This document shows positions 1-10,704 of a stretch of 64,000 nucleotides of DNA, in pieces. The notes under the pieces were generated by a model. The model saw only the letters and a program-made list of their open reading frames with translations. It was not told where the DNA came from and ran no database searches. The stretch is from Hemerocallis citrina (taxonomy: Eukaryota; Streptophyta; Magnoliopsida; Asparagales; Asphodelaceae). A program made the translations under genes and the position numbers. The stretch lies in NCBI GenBank assembly GCA_017893485.1, contig CM030364.1:245037818-245101817 (forward strand). The letters run 5' to 3'. Position 1 is the first letter of the stretch, and every line of letters begins with the position of its first letter.

Positions 1-1513
1 GCTGAATATCATACTTATATTCAAAAATAATTTCTCTCCAAATATATGGAATTGGAAGCTGAAAATTTTATATCTGAATCTAGTATATGTCTACTATATG
101 CTCGCAAAATTTCATGAGTTTTGGATATTGTTTAGTATTTTTTATAAATTCAAACTTAGGACTTGATTGACAGTTTCACCTAGATTCTAGAAATTTGTAT
201 ACCTTTCATTTTTTAAAATCATTTTAACCTCTTAGATGGAGTATTTTGAGAAAACTCCAAAATGAGAATTTGAAGTAGATTCATTAATCTTTCTTTCGAG
301 TCTAAGAAATCCAATTTTCAAGGAGTGTGGAATTTTCTGTGTTTTTTATAAGTAGAAAGAGCTGCAATTTTTGGATTCTAAACCTACTAATTTGCAAATG
401 GATTTAAAAAAATTAAATGTGGTTAAATTTAAATGTTCTTAACTATAATATTGTAGTAAACTTATGTAGGTTCCATATGAAACTAAGAAATCAATTTTCT
501 GATAAGTATTGGAATTTATATGATTTTTGTAAAACCATTGTGTTGCTGTCTAAAGATAGTTGAATATTCAAATAGTGGATTCTATACATAGGACTGGAAA
601 TGATTGTGACTTAGGTGATTCCCGAGTCCGGCAAGAGTTTGAGAACTTCGAGGAGGAGTGGAATAGGGTCGGTATGACCAAGATTTCAGTTTATGTGAAA
701 TATAAAGTCTGGAATAGGGATCGCTAAGTCTATATTATATTTTAGATCATTTACACTAAAATCTTACATTAGCTAAATTAGTATTTTTGCACTAGAAAAA
801 GATATGACAGAAATAATGATGAACTTGTTTGGTAAAGAACTTGCAGTTCCTAGGGGTTCGAGAATTGAGGATACGCTCGGTAAATCCACATGTGTGGGCT
901 ACAGGTTCAAGAAAAGGCCGGTAAAGAGCTTGTGATTCTTTGGAATGTTCGGGACTGAGGATACGCCCAGAAAATCAACGGTGTGTGGCTTGGGGTATGC
1001 CTGTCAGGTTCGTAGTTACGAGAGATTGACTTGCTACGGTTTGTGACTGAGGATACACCCGAAAAATCCATGATCTGTGGCTAGGGGTATGCCGGGAAGG
1101 TCCAATATCCTGAGGGTACAAATTACATGTGATTACGCATTGGAGTATATTCATTGGGTTTAGGCATTGCATAAACGAGGGATTGAACCCTGTAATAAAA
1201 AGAAACGCTAGTAGCTTGCATTCAGAAACTATGTTGTATGAGCGGCATATCGTTCCAAACAAGCGTGCATTAAAAGAGTATATTTGGATTGTGCATATTT
1301 TCATAATAAGTATATGTTTGATGTTTCAGTAAATTAGTTCTACACACACTCATATGAAATTATATAATTGACTATTTTCCATTTACATTTAATACATAGA
1401 TTCAAGTTTTATTTCTATTATGATATGCTTTGAGAGTTAGTTAAAGCTGCTATGATTCTTACTGTCGGCCTCACAAGCTGACGAACCAATAGATTGTGTT
1501 TTGCAGGTAAGAG
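1..1513 (+). mobile_element. Remnant (H) of an older long LTR, truncated by element A
   Basis: AT-rich non-coding DNA with no credible coding frame. It carries a short tandem repeat (about 850-1110), followed by a 'gtgcattaaaagagt'-like stretch. The LTRs C and G in this window have the same order: a GC-richer tandem repeat followed by 'tgtgcatta' sequence. I therefore read it as the downstream part of a long chromodomain-gypsy LTR that element A entered at 1514. Orientation is inferred only from that order. The left end lies outside the window. Confidence 0.4.
852..1112 (+). repeat. Tandem repeat, about 91-bp unit, three copies
   Basis: Three units start with the core 'gaggatac' at 867, 957 and 1049, each followed by 'aaaatcca'-like and 'tgtggct' blocks and a 'ggtatgcc' block. 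The periods are 90 and 92 bp. The units are clearly diverged. They sit where other long LTRs in this window carry their 'gaattatcgggg' repeats. Confidence 0.75.
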
Positions 1514-2079
1514 TATAACAACCCCATGTTTTATGTATATATAAATATAATTTATGGAGCCCCAAAGAACTATATTTTTATTTGAATGAAACTAGGTATA
1601 AAACTCCTTCATGAAACAAATACCAATCTACATTTTTGAGTTGGGATTGAGAAGTCCAATGAGTTGTGAAAAAGAAAAAAAAAAAAGAAATGGCCCATGA
1701 ATTGGCCGGCCAAAATGAGGAGGGAAAGGAGCTAGGGTTTGGGTTTTGTTTGAATTTGAAAGAAGATTCTTCATGATGAGTTGGGGAACCTTGAAGGGTT
1801 TGTCCACTCCAACACTCCATTTCCACCCCAACACCCCAATCCCCTCCAAGGGAATCCCAGCCAATCGCATCAAGAAAACAGCCCCCTTTCACCCTATATC
1901 ACTCTATATCACTCTCCCTCTCATCTCATTTACTCATCTCATTTCTTACCTCTTCCACCAATCAAGAGAAGAAACAAGAGAGAGATAGAGAGACCTTCCT
2001 ACACCACAATGCTACTGATTTGAGAAGGAGCAACCAAGGAGGAAGAACCAGGGAGAGGAAGTGCAAGGAGCTAGGAGCA

Positions 2080-2119
2080 AAAGGGCAAAGGGCAAAGGGC
2101 AAAGGGTAAAGGGCAAAGC
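2080..2119 (+). repeat. 7-bp minisatellite (AAAGGGC-type) in A's 5' LTR
   Basis: About five consecutive 'gggcaaa'-type units. The same place in the 3' LTR (about 22398-22425) holds about three, so the copy number has changed since insertion. Confidence 0.7.
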
Positions 2120-2149
2120 TAGGAGCTTGGAGATTTCAGTTTTCGTCTA

Positions 2150-2170
2150 CAATACTAAGGTGAGCATCTC
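2150..2170 (+). other. Candidate splice donor inside the LTR (CTAAG^GTGAGC)
   Basis: The exon would end at 2159 and the intron start at 2160. Equivalent sites are at 22463 (A 3' LTR, GAG^GTGGGT), 17008 (LTR C, AAG^GTGGGT) and 33363 (LTR G, AAG^GTGAGT). In A and C the site lies roughly 200-270 bp after a TATA-like motif. In A, splicing to 5565 would remove 3.4 kb including the PBS. This is an inference from sequence, with no transcript evidence. Confidence 0.45.
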
Positions 2171-5100
2171 TAAATCTTTTGATATGTTCATAAATTATTT
2201 GTGAAGTGTTTCTTGAATGCCTAGAATGATTTGTGTGACTATGACATTTGATAAAATCGTTTGGATTCAAGTTTGTGCTAGTAAACATAGTAACAGATCT
2301 TGAAATGCTGACTATGAAAATGCTAGAAATCATAACTCAAAAAATAATGTGAGTTCTTGCATGAAATTTTTATGGCAGCATTCCATATGGGTTGGGAACA
2401 CTCTCACCAAATTTCATAATTTTTTGAATTTATTAGGTATTCTAAATAATTACGAACTTGATTGTTGGCTGTGTAGAAAATAGACTTATCGTGTGTATTG
2501 TTTTGATTTTCAAAAATTAATAACTCTCTGAACACTTGAGAACTATGACTGAAATTTCAGTATGTATTGACAGCATGTGTCTAGATCCTAAATATAAAAT
2601 TTTATTGAATTTGGACATCATTTGCTATGCCAATAAAATTTGTAAAGACTGACTAGTCAATACGTAAAACAGAGCATGCTCATGTTACGGGATTGAACAT
2701 AAGCTTACTTCTAATTGTCATAACTTGAAAAATACATTTTAGAATCACATGAAATTTGGATATGTTATAATCCCATGTGTTAGGAGCTAGATTCTGGAAT
2801 TTCATGAATTTTTGACACCATATGCTGTTTTTAATTGATTTTATCTCAAGACAATGTTCATGTGATGTTTTGTGCTGAAAATTTGTATGCATGTTAAATA
2901 TGGAACGATAAGAGTATGTAAACTGCTTAATCTGAAGAAGCTTGTAACTAGGAAGGTATAGTAGACACAGATCTTTCTGCAATGTCTAAGAACTCATGAT
3001 TTGGATCAGTATACGAATTTTAATAAATTTTGTAAGTGACAACAAAAATACACATATTCATAAAGCTCACTGTTTTGCACTATGCCTATGAGATTGAGTT
3101 TGAACTTGTAGAATCTGAGTTTTAGGTTTCTGTTGTGGGTCATAAATTATGTTGTGAATGTGGGAATGAGTTAGAACTTAAATTATCTAAATTTTCATGT
3201 TAAGAGTAGCTCATATGTGCTTGTAGACCACAATATAGACATGGTTGTTCACTGTTTTGAAGTAGAAATTGTGTTGAATGTTTATGTATTATTGTTGATC
3301 ACTTGGGGATGAGATTTATGCCCAATGTGTACTTGTGCTTGCTGTCTACTTTGAGTAGAAGCATGGGGAGCATCATATCGCGTTTCTTTGAAAAAAGGGA
3401 CCGGGAGTGACTCTGTTTTGGCATGAATGCCAATTATATGCTTGCTATTTGAAAATTTGATTTTCCATTTTTAGGGCTCTTTAGCATTCTTTTTTAGTAG
3501 TCTTGGTATAAGAATTCTTCTTAGGGTAGTGTACCCATGTTGGGCTACATTGGTTGAGTATTGGGAATCTAGGATTAAGTCATGTTAGCATATATAGACG
3601 GGTAGAATAGGAACCTGTATCACATCGAACGCATTGGAGGAGATGACTTGTGCACCTACGTACTCACCGTTCATGGAAGGATTCCATGGTTGTGTTTGGT
3701 GCTACCACTTTTCGAGGACCGTGGAGTGTGAAGGTTAGCGGGAGCTACGTGTTGGTCGGGCCGAGGTTGCGATAAAACTCCAAGCGTAGATGGCGGTTGC
3801 AACGATCAACAGAGTCGTTTCGTCGTTGGTTTGGGCCAAATGTGGGCCGAGGTGGGCCAACTATTGGGCCAGATTTGAGGGCTATGTTGAACTCTATTGT
3901 GGGATGGGTTAAGTTCTAATAATGAAAAAGGTAATTAACTAGAAAAGGGTCTACATGTAGAACTTAACTAGTTGTTCATAATAAACCAAAGTTGTTTGCT
4001 AAGTTAGGACATGAAAGTAGATAGATCTTCTAACTAGAAGAGTATTGGTTAAAATGAAATAGGACTAGACTCGCCTAAAAATTCACAATGAGTTAATGAA
4101 AAAGGATTAGAGATTGATTAGGGTTTCGGAATTCAGATAATCAGATGAACAGGTAAAAAGTTAAAAATCATAATTAACCTCTTTCTTAATCTTGGTCCTA
4201 AAGTGGATTAGCACTAGTACTTGGGTTGTGGTGTTGTAGGATTAGTTTGAGTCGTTGTTGAATGTAGGCTCAGGCACTAGTGGGTGTTGTGTTGCTTGTT
4301 AGGGGGACGCATGGTGTCGTCACGCCTGGCCAAGTCCTAAATTCCGTTTAATGCAGGCAGGGAGCGCCGAACAAAACTCTGGGTAAGATTAGCTCCGTGA
4401 CTCTCTGCACGCGTGGTTAGCGCAAAATTACCTTTGTGCCCGTAAAATTTTTTGATCTGGATTGGCGAGGCGGCGTCGTCTCGACTGCAAGTTCGGCTTA
4501 GTGTAAGAACGAGAGCTAGCGGAGAATAGGGGAAACCCTTCGAGTCCGCCATGTCCAATGTTGTTCAATGCGGGCAAGGACTTAGAATGAAACGTCGCAC
4601 GTGGAACTCTAATATTCTTGGCTAGCGGGGGGTATCATGAGGCTGTATGCCCATATTGTAGTTTTTGAAGAGTTCCAGAAGGAGGAATCATTGCGATAAC
4701 AATATGTTAACTATAGCAACAGAAAAGAAAAACCGTACGACTACTACCGTGCGTAGTGGGAAACAAATAGGGGATTTCCCGACACCACTATTGACTGCAG
4801 TGACTGCAGAAACTGCAACCTCTTCATCACTAATGTTCGAGACAGGAGGGAGCACAAGATAGGATGCATGGCGGGGGATCAAACCCTAACAAGTTGGAGA
4901 ACGTCGTTTGTTTTGGGAATGTGTAGTATGGGATGCATATCTCTCCAATCAAGTGTGCATTAGACTAAGAGCATCGTGTGCACTAGTGTGCATTAGTTCT
5001 AGGTCATGCCATACATCTACACTTGTGTTTTCTTACAATTTCTTTATCATCAAGTTTGGTTTGTTGAGGTTTAGAATCGCTATATTATGTCATAGCGAGG

Positions 5101-5390
5101 ATCGTTGTATTATAGCATTGCATCAGTTGTATACAACTAATGTGCCCACAGGCTGTCTAGTTGCAGGATTGCTATTAGGGGAGCGCGGGGGTGAACTGAA
5201 GCCGTGGGAAGCATCCAAGCAAAAGTTACTGTCCAATTCTGTTGTATTCAAGATGTATGTAACTGTTGTAATCATTGGACATTGTTATAAACATTTTGAT
5301 GTAATAAAAGTTTTTAATTTGCTATGAATTTGTTGTGTTGTGACTCATTTGAAGAAAGATCCTGTAGTGTGCCACGGGTTCCTACAGGTA

Positions 5391-5402
5391 TGGTATCAGA
5401 GC
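5391..5402 (+). other. Primer binding site of element A (tRNA-iMet type)
   Basis: TGGTATCAGAGC, complementary to the 3' end of plant initiator tRNA-Met, four bases after the LTR end. This is the usual PBS for chromodomain gypsy elements of plants and fixes both the LTR end and the + orientation. Confidence 0.9.
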
Positions 5403-5566
5403 TTACTTCAAATTGCAGTCTAACACCACAGAAGATTAGACTTGGTTGCCCAAGTAGGGTCAGTCTAGTATAGATATTTGATGATCATAATTCATATTTT
5501 TGCACTTTCAACTTATGTTTTATGATTTTCTATATCTATACTAATGCCCTTGTTTTCTCTCGCAGG

Positions 5567-6055
5567 ATGGCTGATGGCGACATTCCGAAGCAGGGCTTAT
5601 GGTTTGAGGTGGGAGAGTCATCGGACGAGGAGGAGCTGATGATGGAAGGCGAGGAGCCCGAGGTAAGAGTAGAGGTCGTGGGCGAGGAGCCCATGGCGAT
5701 CACCGACTTTGAGGGCGGGGAGCTCTCCGATGCGGAGGCTCACCACACAGCTGAGCAGCTTCCACCACCACCTCCCTGCGCACTTTAGATCGAGTCCTAA
5801 GGGAGTTCGCAACCTACCCCTTCAGTCATGGCATGTTGGAGGACAGATTCCATAGCCGCGGAGTTGAGTTGGTGGACCTCGTCGAGGCCGTGGGCAGGGT
5901 GGAGCGATTTAAGGTCAAGGCCTCTTGAAAAATCATGAATTTGAAGGCCCAACACCGAGAAAGGATCGCGCGCCTCGAGGCGGGGCTAGAGCTGTTAGGG
6001 CCCAGGTGGCCCAGCTGCAGGCCCAACCTAGGCCATGCAGGAGGCGGTAGGCTCC
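5567..6055 (+). pseudogene. Accessory ORF upstream of gag in element A, broken
   Basis: The ATG at 5567 opens a very acidic N-terminus (residues such as ESSDEEELMMEGEE) and runs to a proline run (PPPPP) near 5770. The frame then shifts at about 5780, and a basic/hydrophobic part continues (REFATYPFSHGMLEDRF, then VDLVEAVGRVERF). After an in-frame TGA near 5928 it continues as a heptad-like segment (RERIARLEAGLELL, then QVAQLQAQ) after a second frame change near 6000. I do not recognise the family. The layout of acidic head, proline linker and coiled-coil-like tail, and the position between PBS and gag, suggest an element-encoded extra protein rather than a captured host gene. The ATG sits two bases after a pyrimidine-rich acceptor-like site (tctctcgcag). 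Element D has no counterpart. Confidence 0.5.
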
Positions 6056-6297
6056 GTAGGACTACTTCCCTTTTATGATTTGTATTGATGTCCCGAAAGA
6101 TGGTTATTTTGGGTTTCTTTTTGCAAACTTGTGGTACTCGATGATGATGTGTTGGAATGTAATGTTTTGGTAAACTACTAAGATTACTATGATGGATGAA
6201 TGAATGAAATTTTGGTTGGTTTAAATGTTGATGTGATTTTGGTTGCGATCATAATATTTGTCATCTTAGACACCTTATACTAACATTCATTATTTAG

Positions 6298-7380
6298 ATG
6301 TCGAGAAACACCCATAGTGGCAGAAGAGCCGGAGATGAAGGAATTGGGGCCAACAATGCAGGCCTCAATGTTGAAACCGAGTTTGCTCTCATGTACCAGG
6401 CAATGGCCACGTTTATGGAGGCACTGCGTAACTTCGTGTCGCATCCCGTAGAACCTGCAGGCAATGTGGGGAATGTTGTCCCGGACCCGAAGAAAATGGT
6501 GGAATCCTTTAAGATGATGAAGCCGCCAGTTTCTGAAGGTCAGGCAGACCCCACAGCTGCAGATGACTGAATCCACGAAGTTGAGACTGTTTTCGAAGTA
6601 TTGGAGACCCCATATGGGAGCAAGGTCAAGTTGGCTACAATCCTCTTGGAGAAAGACGCAGGCGTATGGTGGCAGTCCGTTAAGCACGAACTGGGAGAAG
6701 GACCTATTACATGGGAAGACTTCCTGGAGGAATTTAGGCATCACTACTTTCCCCTCAATGTCCAGGAGTAGAATGCGATGGAGTTTATCAACCTACGACA
6801 TGGTGGCATGACCGTTCGGGAATATGAGACAAAGTTTACACAACTGTCTCGATATGCCCTAGAGATGGTCCAGGATGAGGTCAAAAAGGCTAAGCAGTTT
6901 GAAAAAGGGTTAAAGCCAGCACTGAGAATGAGGATGGTGCCGTTGTTCATTCGGAGGTTCAACAAGTTGGTGAGGAGGGTAGCGGTGACCGAACAGGACA
7001 TGAACCAGAACCAGCCGCCACAGGGTAAGGCAGGAAATTGGAACACAGGGAAGCGGCCAATGCCAGCCACCAACTTCAGGAAGCATGAACCTAGTCAGAA
7101 GTTCCAAAAGATAAATGCAGGAACTAGCAGGATGAAGTGTTACGGCTGCGGAGAATTAGGGTACTTTAAGGATCGGTGCCCAAAGGACAAGCAGCTGGTC
7201 ACCCTAAGAAGATGTTTCAAATGCGGGAAGGAGGGGCATATTAGGCCCAACTGCCCCCAGCTGCAGAGGAGCAACAGTGGAGCCACCCCCACCCCGAAAA
7301 CTAACAACAAGGGAAGGAAGCCTTTCCGCCAGGGACATGTCTTTGCGCTTACTGGAGAAGATGCCGAAGAAGATGAATGA
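6298..7380 (+). pseudogene. gag: gag of element A (capsid plus two zinc knuckles), two nonsense mutations
   Basis: One reading frame from ATG 6298 to TGA 7378-7380 (about 360 codons), broken only by TGA at 6568-6570 and TAG at 6769-6771. The middle holds the gypsy capsid pattern (VWWQSVKHELGEGPITWEDF, then EFRHHYFP, then REYETKFTQLSRYA). The C-terminal third has two CCHC nucleocapsid knuckles, CYGCGELGYFKDRC and CFKCGKEGHIRPNC, in a basic, Gln/Pro-rich context. Gag packages the element RNA into cytoplasmic virus-like particles. The first stop lies where gypsy capsids usually have Trp and fits one G-to-A change; the second fits one C-to-T change. The ATG follows a TACTAAC branch-site-like motif (6278-6284) and a TTTAG acceptor-like end (6297). 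Confidence 0.85.
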
Positions 7381-7479
7381 GTAATCGTGGGTATGGAAAA
7401 TATGTTATTTTATTTTGGTTTTGTATTTGGACAATGAAGAAATGAAGTTAATGGGAATGTAACCTTTGTAACCGGATGT

Positions 7480-8233
7480 TTGAATATCAATGGACAGAAA
7501 GATGATGTTTTGTTTGATAGTGGATCCTTTCATACTTTTGTGTCGATGTCATGCACCCAGGAAGCAACCTATGAGTTGACTTTAATGGTAGCTACACCAT
7601 CAGGAGCAACTCTCACTACGTATGTGGATTATAAAGGCTGTAAACTCCATATTGGAGGAGAAACTTTGAGTATAGACTTCTTGGAATTAGGCTTTGTAAG
7701 AGCCGATGTGCTAATAGGAATGGATTGGATGTCCAAGTACAAGGCAAATATCGACTGCAAAGAGAAGAAGGTGACCCTAGTCGTACCCGAGAAGCGAAAA
7801 ATTACGTTTCAAGGGAAGAAGGATAGGAAGATTCTGGCATCTACAACCAAGAGTAAGGTGCCGAAGGAAGTTAAGGGAATACCTATCGTACGAGACTTTC
7901 CACTCGTATTTTTGGAGGAGCTACGAGGACTACCCCTACCAAGAGATGTGGAGTTCAGTATCGTGATCCAGCCAGGCAGTGCACCCGTATCGAAGACGCC
8001 GTATCGTATGGTACCGGTGGAACAGAATGAAGTCAAAAAGCAGATAGAGGAATTACTGCAGAAGGGACTTATCAGGCCTAGTGCCTCACTATGGGGAGAG
8101 CCGGTAATACTGGTCAAGAAGTAGGGCGGGTCATTAAGGATGTGTATTGACTATCGGAAATTGAACAAAGTCACAGTCCAAAATAAGTATCCAATTCCTA
8201 GGATCGATGACTTGTTCGATCAGCTACAAGGAT
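7480..8233 (+). pseudogene. pol: pol of element A, part 1: protease and start of reverse transcriptase
   Basis: The protease active-site triplet is in LFDSGSFHTF (Asp codon 7516-7518), followed by the ADVLIGMDWM motif near 7720. A linker leads to the start of RT: PYRMVPVEQNEVKKQIEELL and the QKGLIRPSAS block at about 8000-8090. TAG at 8122-8124 interrupts the frame, which then continues with [12 protein letters not shown] to 8233. There the B composite insertion splits the RT; the frame resumes at 15395. Protease would cleave Gag-Pol and RT would copy element RNA. The 100 bp between gag and this frame is AT-rich and out of frame. Confidence 0.85.
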
Positions 8234-8862
8234 CATATTTTTTTTTTCTTTTTCGCTGAGTTGTGTGTTTGGTTTTTGTGCTTAATGCTTACAATTATTT
8301 GGCCAATTTTTGTATGATTATTGGATCATGGAGAGACCGAGAGGTAATTTGTGATCTAGAACAATAAAAATTAAACACCATTAATTGAGCGAAATTAGAG
8401 ATAATTTACCGCGATTAATGTGACCATTAAGTAATGAGTCTTTGATTAATTAAATTTGCATAGAAATGTGTCAAACTGTTAATTAGAGATATTTTTGGTA
8501 TTGTTCGAGAGAAAGCATCAAATAATTAAGGGATTTTGGTCTACAACCAGGAAAAATAAATTCTTTATTCATGGAATCTTAAATTGTGTTTGATTAACTA
8601 GGTGAAATAAAAAACCCTAGAATTGATTTGCAATTAATAAATTACAAAATTTATTATTCCGTTTCCTTTTAATTAGTTAGTTTTACTTTAGATAAATTTA
8701 GTAGTTTTCTTTACTTATTTCGATTTTTCCAAATAGTAGTCAATCTAGTGATATCGGTACTTAGTAAAGTAACTAGTCTCTGTAGGAACGACACTCTATT
8801 CACTACTATATTACTTGTTGCGATTTTGTACACTTGCAAATATTCACATCAAGTTTTTGGCG
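8234..8862 (+). mobile_element. 5'-truncated LTR fragment of the B family, joined to element B
   Basis: It aligns with the downstream part of the B LTR (9885-10496): shared 'gtgcttaatgcttacaattatttggcc', 'ggatcatggagagaccgag' and the terminal 'tattcacatcaag'. It is more diverged from both B LTRs than they are from each other. After the LTR end it keeps the first bases of the PBS context ('tttttggcg'), then the complete B LTR starts at once. So it is a remnant of an earlier copy, not part of B. Confidence 0.8.
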
Positions 8863-10496
8863 TGTGTCTAATTTTTATATAAATATTTGTATTCAATTAC
8901 CCATTAAAATTGCTTGTTTTCGATTATATTGTCTAAAATTCATCTTCTTTCTATAAGTTTTCAATTGATTATTTATTTATGAAGAAATAAGATTTTAATG
9001 CAAAAAATGATTATTTTTGATAAAAATCAACAAAATAAAGAAAAACTATTGATTTATTATTTGTTGAATTTTATATATTACAAATTGACAATATAGGAGC
9101 AAAATACAATTTTAATTCTTATGAGGGTGTAAAAAGAATAAACAAATGAACTTTGATAAGGCAAAAATAAAAATTAGTTATCTTTAAATTTATCTAATTA
9201 ATTTAAATTTAAATTTTTATCTTAAATTCTGATTTTTATTTTACAGGATATATACTAGTCCTAGTCTACACACCTCATCTACAACTCCTACACACCTCAT
9301 CTACAACTCCTATATAAAGGACTCCAAAACCGAAGTAAAAGAGAGAGAGCGGCGGAAGAGCCGAAAAGAATTAATAATAAAAATAAAATAAATAAATAAA
9401 CAGAGAGAGAAGTAGCAGGATCAATGCGTGTGACAGGCCTCTTCTTCTTCTCTTGCGTGTGCGTCGAAGACCAGACACCGGCGTGTTCCTCGAGGCCAGA
9501 CAGCATCGATCTGACGCGACGTGACAGGGCGACAGCGACGTGATCTGACGTGGCGAGACAGCAGGTGGCCTGCACTGTTGCAGACGTGACTGTTGCACTG
9601 TTCTGACTTGACGGCTGCACTGTGCGGGTTCAGACTCCGAGACGACTCCAAGACAGAAATAGAAAAGACTACGCTTATTGTTTGGACACAATTTTCAAGA
9701 CCGTTCGGTTTGCAATTTTTATTACAAAAACGGTCTACTTTTTGTATCTATTTTTTTCTCTCTCTCTAATTTTTATAATGCAATCCATGAACAAATTTGT
9801 TAATTGCAATTTTAATATGAACTAAATTTATTTTTTTAGGGTTTCGATGTAGCCTAGTTTTAAGAACACAATTTCATATTTTTCTATGGTTGTGTGTTTA
9901 ATTTTTGTGCTTAATGCTTACAATTATTTGGCCAATTTTTGTATGATTATTGGATCATGGAGAGACCGAGAGGTAATTTTTGATTTAGAACAATAAAAAT
10001 TGAACACCATTGATTGAGCGAAATTAGAGATAATTTACCGCGATTAATGTGGCCGTTAAGAAATCCACAGAACTTAATGAGTCTTCGATTAATTAAATTT
10101 GCATAGAGATATGTCAAACTGTTAGTTGGAGATATTTTTGGTGTTGTTCGAGAGAAAGCATCAAATAATTAAGGAATTTCGGTCTACAACTTGGAAAAAT
10201 AATATTTTTAAGAATTATAAATTGTGTGGGATGAACTAGGTGAAGTCAAACGCCCTAGAATTAATTTTGCCATTAACAAATTACAATTTTTAGACTCTGC
10301 TTCCTCTCCATTAATTTAGTTAGACTTTTAGGTTAATTTAATTGTTTTTTTTTATTTATTAAATTTCGATCTTCCAAATAGTAGCTAATCTAGTAAATTC
10401 GGTACTCAGTAAAATATCTAGTCTCTGTGGGTTCGACACTCTATTCACTACTATATTACTTGTTGCGATTTTGTACACTTGCAAATATTCACACCA
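8863..10496 (+). repeat. 5' LTR of element B
   Basis: TGTGTCTAATTTTTA...TTCACACCA. It contains the promoter block at 9266-9320 and a GC-rich block (about 9420-9640) rich in 'gacgtg'/'ctgacg' steps. The reverse-strand ORFs over 9297-9691 recur in the 3' LTR and look like chance frames in GC-rich DNA. Confidence 0.9.
9266..9320 (+). promoter_or_regulatory. LTR promoter of B: 22-bp direct repeat plus TATA box
   Basis: Two back-to-back copies of a 22-bp sequence beginning 'ctacacacctcatct' (9266-9287 and 9288-9309) abut a strong TATA box, TATATAAAGG, at about 9311. The same arrangement is preserved in the 3' LTR (TATA near 14208). Confidence 0.7.
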
Positions 10497-10502
10497 AGTT
10501 TT

Positions 10503-10520
10503 TGGCGCCGTTGCCGGGGA
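10503..10520 (+). other. Primer binding site of element B
   Basis: TGGCGCCGTTGCCGGGGA, the PBS class typical of plant Athila/Tat (Ogre-related) retrotransposons, six bases after the LTR end. Confidence 0.85.
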
Positions 10521-10704
10521 CTAGTTATTCTTTTATTGATATTGAAAATTGCTAGATTATTACTAGTTTGGATTTTTTGTATTTTATTATTATTTTACCT
10601 CTTTTGACTTACTTTTACTTTCATTTATTTTTCTTATTTTATTTTTTTAGTTTTTCTATTACTTTTTTTAGTACTTACATTTCAGGACATACAAGGAAAT
10701 TATC

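Larger units (their letters stand above)
1514..5386 (+). repeat. 5' LTR of element A (3.87 kb)
   Basis: It starts 'TATAACAACCC', matching 'TGTGACAACCC' at the 3' LTR start (21838), and ends '...TTCCTACA' four bases before the PBS. The stretch 1530-2160 aligns almost base for base with 21850-22460. A TATA-like double motif 'ctatatcact' lies near 1895-1915. A splice-donor-like site follows at 2160. The rest is AT-rich and non-coding, and the small ORFs in it are chance frames. The candidate left target-site copy is AAGAG at 1509-1513; the right copy is outside the window. Confidence 0.85.

Noticed and set aside
4908..5327. 139-codon ORF in A's 5' LTR
   Set aside because: It lies wholly inside the LTR just before the PBS; composition and lack of motifs indicate chance.
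9297..9691. Reverse-strand ORFs of 76-107 codons, repeated at 14172-14590
   Set aside because: They are antisense frames in the GC-rich part of B's LTR, present in both LTRs, with no recognisable protein.
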